From Polyangiaceae bacterium (GTDB taxonomy: Bacteria > Myxococcota_A > Polyangia > Polyangiales > Polyangiaceae): 64,000 nt of DNA. The notes below the pieces were generated by a model. The model was not told where the DNA came from, did no database searches, and was given only the letters and a program-made list of their open reading frames with translations. Of this stretch, positions 43,346-52,076 are shown in pieces. The stretch is taken from the NCBI GenBank assembly GCA_020633235.1, contig JACKEA010000004.1, positions 124,001-188,000 on the forward strand, in the 5' to 3' direction. Each line of letters begins with the position of its first letter. Positions within the stretch are counted from its first letter, which is position 1. The position numbers were made by a program, and so were the translations under genes.

Positions 43346-43412
43346 GTTCTGACCGTTCGCGTTCTGACCGTTCGCGTTCTGACCGTTCGCGTTCTGACCG
43401 TTCGCGTTCTGA
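43339..43412 (+). repeat. Five tandem copies of a 15-bp unit (CGTTCGCGTTCTGAC)
   Basis: Units start at 43339, 43354, 43369, 43384 and 43399. The first four are identical and the fifth is cut one base short of the unit end. Total length 74 bp. It is non-coding, downstream of the stop at 43509 of the minus-strand gene. The perfect copies indicate recent expansion. Confidence 0.9.
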
Positions 43413-43508
43413 GCCGAGAGGCCTCGAGTGCACTGCTTAGGGGCGTTCGCTGTCTGCTGGGCGGCGTTGCTTGCCCTGCTGGGCGCGTCCAAGTTGGCGT
43501 GTGCGCTC

Positions 43509-44117
43509 TTAGAACGCGCCGTAGAAATCCAGGCTGGCGCGGTGCGACGAGAAGCTCGGCAGCACGTGCACGGCGGTGCTTGGTGTGCGTACCAGCTGCT
43601 GGCCGCCGCTCGCGATGCCGCCGATCAAGATCAGCGCGCCGGCGGCTTGGAACGCACCGTCCGCGATCAAGAGTCCCTTGTAGCCCTTCTCTTCGACCTG
43701 GCCGAGGGTGAGCCAAGGGCCGAGCACCGGCGCGTACATCCACGAGAGTCGCGCTGGGTAGCTGAGCGCCGAGACGTAGGCGGCGCCGTAGCCCACGCCG
43801 AAGAACAGGATCCCCGCGCGGCGCGCCGTAGCGCCGGAGTCGCTGCTGGCCGTTCGCACGTCGTACCCCGGCGGCGGCTGCCCTTCGTGCAGGTCGAAGT
43901 CGCGCTCCGCACACACGCCTTCCGCACACAGCCCGCTCACGCAGTCCCGCGCGGCGCTGCACTTCTTGCCGATCGCGCAGCTGCCGCAATCCCCGCCGCA
44001 ATCCACGTCGGATTCCGGGCCGTTCTTCATGCCGTCGTTGCAGGTCGAGTCCGCGCGTGCCCGCGCCGTCGCGCCGAACAGAGCGATCGCACCGAGCGCC
44101 GCCACCCACCACTTCAT
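43509..44117 (-). CDS. Exported protein with Cys-rich unit and membrane segments
   Basis: A 202-residue protein: signal peptide (MKWWVAALGAIALFGATARARA), one Cys-rich module (STCNDGMKNGPESDVDCGGDCGSCAIGKKCSA, given here only as its family pattern DCGGDCGSC) seen in many myxobacterial surface proteins, a second Cys cluster (CVSGLCAEGVC), then two hydrophobic stretches (ILFFGVGYGAAYVSAL and ADGAFQAAGALILIGGIAS). Function unknown. Start ATG 44117; ATG 44126 is also possible. Confidence 0.7.
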   Translation of the reverse strand: MKWWVAALGAIALFGATARARADSTCNDGMKNGPESDVDCGGDCGSCAIGKKCSAARDCVSGLCAEGVCAERDFDLHEGQPPPGYDVRTASSDSGATARRAGILFFGVGYGAAYVSALSYPARLSWMYAPVLGPWLTLGQVEEKGYKGLLIADGAFQAAGALILIGGIASGGQQLVRTPSTAVHVLPSFSSHRASLDFYGAF

Positions 44118-44251
44118 GGCCGGCATGCTACGCCGGAACTCAGCGCGACTAGAAGCGCGATGCGTCCGCGAGCTTCCCCTCCTTCTAGGGTTCCGAAGCG
44201 GCTCGCGGCGGATCGACATGAAGACGAACATCGAGCGAAGCTTCCGTCTGC

Positions 44252-44280
44252 CTTTGTTGGTGCGGCGCGATGCCCGGCTC
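44252..44280 (+). repeat. Dispersed repeat copy at the 3' end of a lipoprotein gene
   Basis: CTTTGTTGGTGCGGCGCGA then TGCCCGGCTC. The first 21 bases match the copy at 7.23 kb almost perfectly. It touches the stop at 44279, so it forms the 3' end of that minus-strand gene. The sequence before it (CTTCCGTCTGC) matches that at 411-420 on the other strand. Confidence 0.7.
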
Positions 44281-44761
44281 AGTGCGGAACCAGTGAGCGT
44301 TGCTGCTCGTCGGAATCTGGCTCCGGGAGCGGCGTGGGCGGCGGCTGCGTCGGGGCACCGCTCGCCGCCAAGGCGGTGCCCGTCGGCTGCGGCGTGGTGG
44401 ACGGCTGAGCTTGCAGTCGATGCCCGAGCTCGAACCATCCGCGATCGAGGAGCGCGCGGCGATCGGACCGCAGGGCGCCCGGGAACGCGCGCTCTACTTC
44501 GTAGGAGTAGGCCAGCCAGCGGTGTGCGTTCTTCAGATCACCGAGCACCAACAGCGTCATGCCGCGATAGAGCCCATACTCCGCGCGCTGTTTGGGGGAC
44601 GACTCCGTGAGGCGACCTTCGGTGCGTTCGAAGACCTCCGCGGCTTCGATGTAGCGACCGTCGGCGTACAGCGCGCTGCCCCGCTTCACGTAACCGCTGC
44701 AGCCCACGAGCCCCAAGATCAGAGCCGCGCCTGCACACCAGAGGAGCAGCCGACAGCGCAT
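44279..44761 (-). CDS. TPR-like lipoprotein
   Basis: A 160-residue lipoprotein: signal and lipobox LGLVGC, then one to two TPR-like helix pairs (GSALYADGRYIEAAEVFERTEG, RAEYGLYRGMTLLVLGDLKNAHRWLAYSYE), then a Pro/Thr/Gln-rich tail. TPR modules of this sort hold partners in envelope complexes; no specific role can be given. Start ATG 44761. The stop lies in a dispersed repeat copy. Confidence 0.7.
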   Translation of the reverse strand: MRCRLLLWCAGAALILGLVGCSGYVKRGSALYADGRYIEAAEVFERTEGRLTESSPKQRAEYGLYRGMTLLVLGDLKNAHRWLAYSYEVERAFPGALRSDRRALLDRGWFELGHRLQAQPSTTPQPTGTALAASGAPTQPPPTPLPEPDSDEQQRSLVPH

Positions 44762-44874
44762 GGTTCCGAGAATAGCGAGGATCCCGAGGGGGCGCCAGTG
44801 AAGCCCTGGACAGGTAGGACATTGGAGGAAAGTGTCGCTTTTCGGCACCCGGCACCCATGGAAGGATGCTCGCG

Positions 44875-45150
44875 ATGAGCATCAAGGACGAGGTCAAGAA
44901 GAAGGGCCTTCAGCTGATGGGCGATCCGCGGGTCGCCAAGCTGATGCAAAACGAGCAGTTCATGAAGGCGATGATGACGGTCGTCCAGGTGCCGGGGAAG
45001 GTGAACACCTTCACCACTGAACAGACCGAGCGCTTTGCCAAGTCGATGCGCCTCGCCACGGCGGACGAGCTAAAGACCCTCAAGCGCCAGGTGAAGAGCC
45101 TGGAAGCGGAGGTCGCTCGCCTCAAGAAGCGGTTGGACGAGCGGAAGTGA
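44875..45150 (+). CDS. Small phasin-like / coiled-coil protein
   Basis: A 91-residue cytoplasmic protein: an N-terminal amphipathic region (VKKKGLQLMGDPRVAKLMQ) and a C-terminal predicted coiled coil (LKTLKRQVKSLEAEVARLKKRL). This two-part plan is common in small helical proteins including polyhydroxyalkanoate-granule (phasin-like) proteins, but no decisive signature is present. GAAGG nine bases upstream supports ATG 44875. The last 29 bases overlap the convergent hydrolase gene. Confidence 0.6.
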   Translation: MSIKDEVKKKGLQLMGDPRVAKLMQNEQFMKAMMTVVQVPGKVNTFTTEQTERFAKSMRLATADELKTLKRQVKSLEAEVARLKKRLDERK

Positions 45151-46222
45151 CCCGCGGCTCGCTGTGGCGCTGGAGCCACTGCTCGAGCACGGGCCAGGTG
45201 GTGAGCGGTGCGTCGCGCCCCACCAGCAAATCGACGTGACCGAAGGGTAGCTCCCGATACTTCTTGTCGCTCGACCTGGAGAGCGTGAAGGCCGGCTTCA
45301 CGCTGGCCGGTGGCGCCAGGTCGTCGTAGCGGCCGGCGATCACCAGCAGCGGTAGCTCGCGCTCTTGGAAGCGGCGCGCATAACCGAACAGGCCCGCGTC
45401 GCTGTCGACCTCCCGGCGCGCGTCCCGTGCCCAAGCGAACATCGCGCGCATGGTACCGATGCTGCCGTTGTCCATGGCCAGCGCCATGTGCTCTCGAAGG
45501 ACCTGGGGCTCGATGGCGCCGCGATGGAAGCCGCGTAGGGGTAGGGGATAGAGCGGGCTCTCCACGATGCGACGGGCGCGCCGCACGAACTTCCCGTACG
45601 CGCGCGCGGGCACCGGGAAGTTCGGTAGCGAAAGCCGGGCATCCAGCGCCAGGAACAGGGATCCCACGCCCGCCAGGAAGGGTGAGCCGCGGGTGAAGTG
45701 GTACGGCGCGCCGAGGGTGGCGACTCCGGCAATGCGCGACTCCTCCGCCACTGCCATGCAGTAGGAAACGACTCCGCCCAGGGAGTGCCCGACGAGGAAC
45801 ACCGGGCGCTTTCCGCTCAGGCGCTCGATCTCGTCGAGGGCGGCGGGCACGTCCTCCCGCACGAAGTCGACGACGGCGCCCGGTCGGCGTGCGCCGAGAT
45901 GCGCGCTCCTCCCACGGCCCCGGAGATCCACGTTGAACACGTCGAATCCGGCCCGCGCGAGGTAGTTCACCAGGCTGCGGCTCGGCAGGTGGAAGGCGTA
46001 GCGGTTCTGACCGTAGCCGTGGATCAGCAGCACCGGGGCGCGGGTGGGGGCGGCCAGCTCGGCGGGATCCGTGCGGCTGGAGAGCCGCCCAAACGGCCGC
46101 GCCGCGCGCTTGCGCACCATGGCGATGGGCATCGCCCCGCGGGCCAGCACCAGCTCCTTCACGAAGGTGCCGCGCTCATGGAGGTCGACGTTTTGCTCGA
46201 CGACTTGGCTGTGCAGGATCAT
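45122..46222 (-). CDS. Alpha/beta hydrolase (PhaC/lipase-like)
   Basis: A 366-residue cytoplasmic protein: LLIHGYGQNRYAFHLPSRS, nearby FNVDLRGRGRS, nucleophile elbow VFLVGHSLGGVVSY, acidic residue in AGRYDDLAPP, His in LPFGHVDLLVG. The length and 'NRYAFHLPSRSLVNYLARAGFDVF' resemble class III polyhydroxyalkanoate synthases. However, the nucleophile is Ser in GHSLGG rather than Cys in GxCxG, so it is more likely an esterase or lipase. There is no signal peptide. It is convergent with the phasin-like gene and divergent from the OMP at 46352. Confidence 0.8.
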   Translation of the reverse strand: MILHSQVVEQNVDLHERGTFVKELVLARGAMPIAMVRKRAARPFGRLSSRTDPAELAAPTRAPVLLIHGYGQNRYAFHLPSRSLVNYLARAGFDVFNVDLRGRGRSAHLGARRPGAVVDFVREDVPAALDEIERLSGKRPVFLVGHSLGGVVSYCMAVAEESRIAGVATLGAPYHFTRGSPFLAGVGSLFLALDARLSLPNFPVPARAYGKFVRRARRIVESPLYPLPLRGFHRGAIEPQVLREHMALAMDNGSIGTMRAMFAWARDARREVDSDAGLFGYARRFQERELPLLVIAGRYDDLAPPASVKPAFTLSRSSDKKYRELPFGHVDLLVGRDAPLTTWPVLEQWLQRHSEPRVTSARPTAS

Positions 46223-46351
46223 CGCGAGGCGGGGCCAAGATTTTCCCAGTCGCCAAAGCGCTTTGCAAGCGCGGCCTGTGCCATGGCACAATGCTGCCCA
46301 CGGGTGGCACGGCACGGCACACCCGTTGGCCCACGCAGGAGGGAACTTCCC

Positions 46352-47218
46352 ATGCTTCTACGCCGCTCTGCACCATTTCTCGGCGCTGCCGCCCTGGTCC
46401 TGTCGTCTGCCACCGCGGTGGCTCAAGAAGAGCCACCGGCGGAGGAGCCGACGGCTGCGGAGGAAGCCCCCGCCGAAGAGCCGGCCGCCAAGGAAGAACC
46501 CGCCACCAAAGATGCGGAAACGGCCGAGGCGGTGGCGGAGGCCGAGGCGGGCAGCTCCCCGGTGGAGGAGCCGGGCAAGACCTACCGATTCGTGGGTCTG
46601 CGCTACCGCGGGATCATCGTGCCCAAGTTCATGATGAACCTGTTCGGGGACGGCGGGCGCACCGTGTACGTCCACGGCTTCGGTCCGGAGTTCACGATCC
46701 GCAAGGACGCCTTCGAGTACGTCTTCAGCCTTTGGTACGCGGCCTACAGCATGAAGGACACGCCGTTCAAGGCGAGCTCCGACGGCGAGGACGCGTGGGA
46801 GATCGTGCGGAGCGAGATCAAGGTCCTGTACCTCACCTCGGACTTCCTCTGGAGTCACGAGTTCAGCCCGGAGTTTTCTCTCAACTACGGCATGGGCGCC
46901 GGCTTCGGGTTCGTGTTCGGCAACCTGTACCGCAACCAGGCGTATCCGCCGAATAACACCACGGACCCGTACCAGTACGTCAAGTGCCCGGGCCCCACTC
47001 AGGGCAACCAAAGTTACTGCGGCACCGACAACGATCACTACGGCAACTACACGGAGCCGAGCTGGGCGAACGGCGGCTCCAAGCCGATCATCTTCCCCTG
47101 GCTCGCGCTGCAAACCGGCCTCCGCTACAAGCCGCACAAGAACTTCACCGCGCGGCTCGATGCGGGCTTTGGTCTGAGCGGCTTCTTCTTCGGGCTGGCC
47201 GGCAACTACGGGCTGTGA
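46352..47218 (+). CDS. Outer-membrane protein with acidic Pro/Glu/Ala linker
   Basis: A 288-residue exported protein: signal peptide ending at SSATAVAQ, a ~50-residue Glu/Pro/Ala linker (EEPPAEEPTAAEEAPAEEPA), then a domain of alternating strands (YRFVGLRYRGIIVPKFMMNLF, VYVHGFGPEFTIRKDAFEYVFS, LNYGMGAGFGFVFGNLY) ending LAGNYGL. It is probably an outer-membrane barrel. The linker could span peptidoglycan. It ends four bases before the giant regulator, so the two may be co-transcribed. Confidence 0.7.
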   Translation: MLLRRSAPFLGAAALVLSSATAVAQEEPPAEEPTAAEEAPAEEPAAKEEPATKDAETAEAVAEAEAGSSPVEEPGKTYRFVGLRYRGIIVPKFMMNLFGDGGRTVYVHGFGPEFTIRKDAFEYVFSLWYAAYSMKDTPFKASSDGEDAWEIVRSEIKVLYLTSDFLWSHEFSPEFSLNYGMGAGFGFVFGNLYRNQAYPPNNTTDPYQYVKCPGPTQGNQSYCGTDNDHYGNYTEPSWANGGSKPIIFPWLALQTGLRYKPHKNFTARLDAGFGLSGFFFGLAGNYGL

Positions 47219-47221
47219 GTC

Positions 47222-50200
47222 TTGAGTGAGCTGATCCTTCCGGATCGCTACGAGCCGGTGGCGCGGCTCGGCCAGGGTGGCGGAGGTGAGGTGTGGGCGG
47301 TCAGGCACCGCCACTCCGGCGCGCGCCTCGCGCTCAAGGTGTTGGCGCACGGCGCCAGCGAGCGCGAGATGGCGGCGCTGGTGCGCGAGGCGGTCGCGCT
47401 CTCGGGGCTCGAGGGCCTCGGCGTTCCCCGCGTGGTGCACTTCGGCCGCATGCCCGACGGTCGCCCCTACATGGTGCGCGAGCTGGTGGAGGGCCGCAGC
47501 CTCCACGAGCTGATCGAGCAGGGCGTGGAGGTGGAGCGCACGCTGGACGCTCTGGCTCGCGCCGCGGCGCAGCTCACGGTGCTGCACCGGGCGGGGCTCC
47601 TGCACGGTGACGTGAAGCCCGCCAACGTCATCGTCGAGCCGGGGGGCAGCGCCACGCTGGTGGATCTGGGCCTGGCGGCCACCTGGCAAGAGAAGGGCGC
47701 CGAGCCGGAAGGACTCACGCCGCGCTACGCCGCACCGGAGCTGTTCGCCGGGCGCCCGCTCACCGTGCGCGCGGAGGTCTACGCCCTGGGCGTCGCGCTG
47801 GAAGACGCGATCTCGCAAGCGCGCAGCCTGCCGGCGGAGGGCAAGCTGCGCGCGGTGGCGAACAAGGCCACCGCGAAGCAGCCGAACGAGCGCTATCCTT
47901 CGGCGGACGAGTTCGCCAGCGCGCTGCGCCACGCGGCAGGGCTGCCCTCCGCGGACTCGACGGCAGAGGCGGCGTTGCTGTGGCCCATCGTGGGTATGGA
48001 TGCGCCGTCGGCGGAGCTGCTCGAGCAAGCGGAAGACCTCGGCCCCGGCGGAGTGTTGCGCATCGAAGGCCCGCCCGGCTCCGGGCGCAGCGGCCTGTTG
48101 CGGCGCCTCGCGTGGTCCCTCGGGATTTCCGGCATGCCGGTGGCGTGGATCGACGCGGGCTCGCTCGATGCGGAGCTCGCGGCCCACGACTCCATGCTGG
48201 GTGTCGCGTTGCTGGTGGATGACGCCGACGCGCTGGACGAAGCGAGCACGGCCCGCCTGGTGGCCGCGCGGGAAGCGGGGGCGCGGCTGGTGGTCGTCGG
48301 CGGCGCGCGTCTCGGGGAGGGCGCCCAGGTGTTCGAGGTGCCGCCCCTGGAAGAGCGTCTCGCCACCGAGCTCGTCAAGCGCGCGGTGCCGTCGCTCACG
48401 GAGAGCTTGGTGCGCCGCGTGGTGCAGGCCAGCCATGGGCGGCCGGGAGAGCTCCGCCGCGTGGTGCGCGCCATCGCTTCCGACGCCGTCGCATCGGAAG
48501 AAGACATCGAGCGGGTGTTGAGCACGGATTCGAGCGCGGGCACGCGGCCCCCCGAAGATCCGCTGGAGCGCGCGCAGTACTTCTTGAATCACGGTCGCTA
48601 CAACGACGCTCGCGCCGCCCTGGATTTGGTGCGGGATGCCGACGCCCTCACCATTGGCGTGGCGCGGGCGCGGCTGATGCTCGGCCTCGGCGAAGCCGCG
48701 GCGGCGCTGCAGCTCTTGGGCAGCGTCACCCCCAAGGACGCCCATGCGCCGCTGGCCAAGGCGTGGCGCCTGTATCTGGGCCGCGCGCACTTTGGCGTGG
48801 CGGAGTACGAAAAGGCCATCGAGACGCTGGCCCCGCTCGCTGACGAAAGCAGCGGGCTCGGCGCCGAGGCGGCGGCGTTTCGTGGTTCCGCGCTGTCGTT
48901 CTTGGGGCGTCACGACGAAGCCCGCAGCGAAATGGAGCGCGCCGTGGAGCTGGCGCGCGATGCGGCAGCGCCGCGCGCCGAGGCCGTGGCCCTGGCGTGC
49001 CTCGGCGTCGCCATGCAGCGCAGCGATCGCACCGACGCCGCCCGACAGGCCTACGAGCAGGGCGTGAGCGCCGCAGAGCGCGCCAGCGACGCGGGAATGC
49101 TCGCCACGCTGCAGCTGAACCTCGCGGGGCTCTTGAAGATGAGCGGTGACATCGCCGGCGCCATCGAGCGCTTCGAGGCGGCCGTGGACATGGGCAAGCG
49201 CTCCGGCCGCCGCTCCACGACGCGTCAAGCGCTGCTCAATCTGGCGAACACCGATCTCTACCTCGGCCGCCTGGCGCGGGCGCGCTCCAACATCGAAGCG
49301 CTGGAGCAGCAGCGCGAGCAGCTGCCTCCGGTCGTGGTGGCGCAGCTCCTGGGGCTTCGGGCGGATCTGGAGACGCGGGCCGGCCAGGCCGAAGACGCCG
49401 CGCGCTCCTTCGAGGCCTGCGCCCGCGCTTACGAAGAGCTCGGGCGGCACCACGACGCGGCGGAAGCGCGCCTGGAAGGGATCCTGTCGTCGGCCCGCGC
49501 GACGAGCCCGAACGTCTCCGCGCTGCGCACCATGCTCGCGCGAACCCGGCAGACGCTGGGAGAAAACCCGGTACACCGCCCGCTCTTGTGCTTGGCGGCG
49601 GGGCGTGTGGCGTCCCTCTCCGGGGACGCGGACACGGCTCAGAGGGAGATCGATGCGGCTCTCGCAGCGGCGCGCGAGACGAGCCAAAAAGAGTGGCTGT
49701 GGCGGGCCCTGGCAGCGCGGGCCGATCTGGCGGAGCTCGCCGGACAGTCGATGCGCGCGCGGCGCGATCGCGAAGAAGCGTTGGCCGTCATGGAGGAGAT
49801 CGGCGCGCACCTGCCGCGAGATCTGCGCGAGGTGTACTGGAACGATCCGCGACGCCGAGAGCTCAGGAGCTCCGTTCAGCAAGAGATCTCCTTCGCGCCC
49901 ACCACTCACGCCCCGGAGCGTTCTCTCGCGTCCAACAGTCGCCAGTCCGTCAGCGGGCTGACCGTCACTCCGCTGGAGCAGCGCCTCGCGCGCCTCTTGG
50001 AGGTGAACAGCGAGCTGGCCGGCGAGCTCGATCTCCGCCGCCTCACCGCGCGCGTCACGGACTACGCCGTGGAGCTGTCCCGCGCCGAGCGGGGCTACGT
50101 GTTGCTGCTGGAAGACGACGGCAGCCTCACGGTGCACACCTCGCGAGCCCGCGGCGTGGCCGAGCCCGATGCAGAATTCTCGCGTTCGGTGGCCCAGAGC

Positions 50201-51625
50201 GTGGTCGCCCGTGGCGAGCCCATCGTCAGCGTCAGCGCGCGGGACGACGCTCGCATGGCCGGCTACGCGTCGGTGCATCAGCTCATGCTGCAGTCCGTGG
50301 CCTGCGTGCCCATCGCATCGCCCGGTGGCGAGCCCATCGGCGCGCTGTACGTGGAGACGCGGCACCGCTCCGGCAGCCATTTCGAGGCGGAGCTGCCCAT
50401 GCTGCGGGCCTTCGCGGACCAGGTCGCCATCGCCATCGAGACGGCGCGCTTGATCAACGAGAATCGCGAGCGCGCGGACGAGCTGGCGGCCGCCAACGCA
50501 GACCTGGAAGAGGCGCAGGAGCGCCTCCGCGAGCTCCTCGGCGAGCGCACCAAGAAGCTGAACGTCGCGCGTCGAAAGCTGCGCGACGCGCGCGACACGC
50601 TCTATGGGCACTTCGGTTATCAGGGCTTGGTCGGCACCAGCGAGAGCATGCGACGGGTGTACGCGCTCATCGAACGAGTGCGTGACACCGACGTGCCCAT
50701 CCTGATCACGGGCGAGAGCGGCACCGGCAAGGAGGTCGTGGCGCGCGCCATCCATGCGGCTTCCGAGCGCAGCAAGGGGAAGTTCCTCGGCGTGAACTGC
50801 GGCGCGATCCCGGAGCACTTGCTCGAGAGCGAGCTCTTTGGCCACGTCCGCGGGGCCTTCACCGGCGCGGACCGCGAGCGCAAGGGCCTGTTCCGCGAAG
50901 GCGAGGGCGGCAGCGTGCTGCTCGACGAGATCGGCGAGATGCCGCACAAGATGCAAGCCGGCATGCTCCGCGTGCTGCAGGAGAAGAAGGTGCGGCCGGT
51001 GGGCGGCACCAGCGAAGAGCCCGTGGACGTGCGCCTGATCTTCGCCACCAACCGCGATCTATCCGCGATGGTCAAAGCGGGCAGCTTCCGCGAGGACCTC
51101 TTCTATCGCATCCACGTGGTGGAGGTGGCGTTGCCGCCCCTGCGCGAGCGGGTAGAGGACATCCCGCAGCTGGTAGACTACTTCCTGGGCATCTTCTCCG
51201 CGCGCTACAAGCGGGAGAAGGGCACCGTTTCCCGCGGGGCGATGCGCCGCCTCGCCGCTTTCGACTGGCCCGGCAACGTGCGGCAGCTCGAGCACGTGCT
51301 TCTGAACGCATGGGTGCTGGCGGAGGATCCCGAGCTCGAGGTGGAGGACTTCGACCTGCCGGACGCCATGCAAGAGCGCATTCGCGAGCGGCGCCTCTCG
51401 GAAGAGCCCGCCGCGCGCATGGAGTCCACCACCTCTTCAATCCATCGCCCGCGCAGCACGCATCGCCCGCCCAAGAGCACGCTCAGCCAGCACCGCCGCG
51501 ACGAGCGCGAGAAGATCCTCAAGGCGCTGCAGTCGTGCAACTGGAACCGCGTGAAGGCCGCCGAGCTCGTGGGCATCCCGCGCCGCACGTTCTATCGCCG
51601 ACTTCGGGAATACGGCATTCAATAG
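47222..51625 (+). CDS. Kinase-AAA-TPR-GAF-sigma-54 activator fusion
   Basis: A 1467-residue protein in one unbroken frame. 1-240: Ser/Thr kinase (G-loop LGQGGGGEV, K39, HGDVKPAN with D130, DLG at 148-150, APE at 171-173). ~260-440: AAA-like ATPase with P-loop GPPGSGRSG (283-291). ~445-890: TPR-type helical repeats. ~925-1090: GAF domain. A coiled coil follows, then a sigma-54 AAA+ domain with GESGTGKE (about 1162) and intact GAFTGAD loop (about 1210). The last 43 residues are a Fis-type helix-turn-helix. It senses through kinase/GAF and drives sigma-54 promoters. The kinase has HGD for HRD and DLG for DFG, so activity is not certain. The start is TTG. Confidence 0.9.
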   Translation: MSELILPDRYEPVARLGQGGGGEVWAVRHRHSGARLALKVLAHGASEREMAALVREAVALSGLEGLGVPRVVHFGRMPDGRPYMVRELVEGRSLHELIEQGVEVERTLDALARAAAQLTVLHRAGLLHGDVKPANVIVEPGGSATLVDLGLAATWQEKGAEPEGLTPRYAAPELFAGRPLTVRAEVYALGVALEDAISQARSLPAEGKLRAVANKATAKQPNERYPSADEFASALRHAAGLPSADSTAEAALLWPIVGMDAPSAELLEQAEDLGPGGVLRIEGPPGSGRSGLLRRLAWSLGISGMPVAWIDAGSLDAELAAHDSMLGVALLVDDADALDEASTARLVAAREAGARLVVVGGARLGEGAQVFEVPPLEERLATELVKRAVPSLTESLVRRVVQASHGRPGELRRVVRAIASDAVASEEDIERVLSTDSSAGTRPPEDPLERAQYFLNHGRYNDARAALDLVRDADALTIGVARARLMLGLGEAAAALQLLGSVTPKDAHAPLAKAWRLYLGRAHFGVAEYEKAIETLAPLADESSGLGAEAAAFRGSALSFLGRHDEARSEMERAVELARDAAAPRAEAVALACLGVAMQRSDRTDAARQAYEQGVSAAERASDAGMLATLQLNLAGLLKMSGDIAGAIERFEAAVDMGKRSGRRSTTRQALLNLANTDLYLGRLARARSNIEALEQQREQLPPVVVAQLLGLRADLETRAGQAEDAARSFEACARAYEELGRHHDAAEARLEGILSSARATSPNVSALRTMLARTRQTLGENPVHRPLLCLAAGRVASLSGDADTAQREIDAALAAARETSQKEWLWRALAARADLAELAGQSMRARRDREEALAVMEEIGAHLPRDLREVYWNDPRRRELRSSVQQEISFAPTTHAPERSLASNSRQSVSGLTVTPLEQRLARLLEVNSELAGELDLRRLTARVTDYAVELSRAERGYVLLLEDDGSLTVHTSRARGVAEPDAEFSRSVAQSVVARGEPIVSVSARDDARMAGYASVHQLMLQSVACVPIASPGGEPIGALYVETRHRSGSHFEAELPMLRAFADQVAIAIETARLINENRERADELAAANADLEEAQERLRELLGERTKKLNVARRKLRDARDTLYGHFGYQGLVGTSESMRRVYALIERVRDTDVPILITGESGTGKEVVARAIHAASERSKGKFLGVNCGAIPEHLLESELFGHVRGAFTGADRERKGLFREGEGGSVLLDEIGEMPHKMQAGMLRVLQEKKVRPVGGTSEEPVDVRLIFATNRDLSAMVKAGSFREDLFYRIHVVEVALPPLRERVEDIPQLVDYFLGIFSARYKREKGTVSRGAMRRLAAFDWPGNVRQLEHVLLNAWVLAEDPELEVEDFDLPDAMQERIRERRLSEEPAARMESTTSSIHRPRSTHRPPKSTLSQHRRDEREKILKALQSCNWNRVKAAELVGIPRRTFYRRLREYGIQ

Positions 51626-51629
51626 TCTG

Positions 51630-51660
51630 GATGTTGGTCCGCCGCGAGCCCCGTCGGGTA
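51630..51660 (+). repeat. Dispersed repeat copy, left of the HNH gene
   Basis: GATGTTGGTCCGCCGCGAG then CCCCGTCGGG, five bases after the regulator stop. With the minus-oriented copy at 53408 it forms an inverted pair around the HNH gene. Confidence 0.6.
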
Positions 51661-52076
51661 GCGAAGCGCGTTCGAGGGAGCCTGGCGGAGTTAGACCCAC
51701 TGTTCACCTGGGTTGACCACCACCGATGCCACTCCGGCGAGAGCGACGGACGGGCGCGCCGCCGTTGCGCCGTGTTGGTCGAGGGCGGGCCAAGCGGTCC
51801 GAAGATCTGAAGCTATGACGATGCGAGACGAGCGAAGCGGACGACAGAATTCGACACCGCGAATGCGATTTCAGTTGACGAGCTTGCGGCCGCTCCGCGC
51901 GCTCATTTCGCCGCTCTCGTTCGCACAACGCCCGCGCAGCGCACGTGCGCCCACTGGGCGAGCGTTCGAAACGAAATCGATCTTGGAAGTGCCCGCGCGC
52001 TCGAAAGCGCCTCGATGGGGCGCTGAAGAAGGCGAAATTTCCCATGGTATGCCGGGGGAAACCACGGGGGTTTGTC
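51661..52076. other. Intergenic region, nothing recognised
   Basis: About 416 bases between the repeat and the HNH start. Both strands were read. Short open frames have no recognisable protein, and no RNA gene or clear promoter was seen. It may hold the HNH promoter. Confidence 0.5.

Noticed and set aside
43339..43412. Possible CRISPR array
   Set aside because: The 15-bp units are directly adjacent with no spacers, and no cas genes are near.
45122..46222. PHA synthase (phaC)
   Set aside because: The nucleophile motif is GHSLGG with Ser. PHA synthases use Cys in GxCxG.
46281..46320. TGGCACAATGCTGCC as a sigma-54 promoter before the OMP at 46352
   Set aside because: The GG-to-GC spacing is one base too short for the -24/-12 pattern.
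46358..50956. Very long minus-strand frame (over 1500 codons) opposite the giant regulator
   Set aside because: It is the antisense of a clearly coding gene. Its translation is Arg/His/Ala/Gln-rich with no domain, as expected from high GC in the third codon position.
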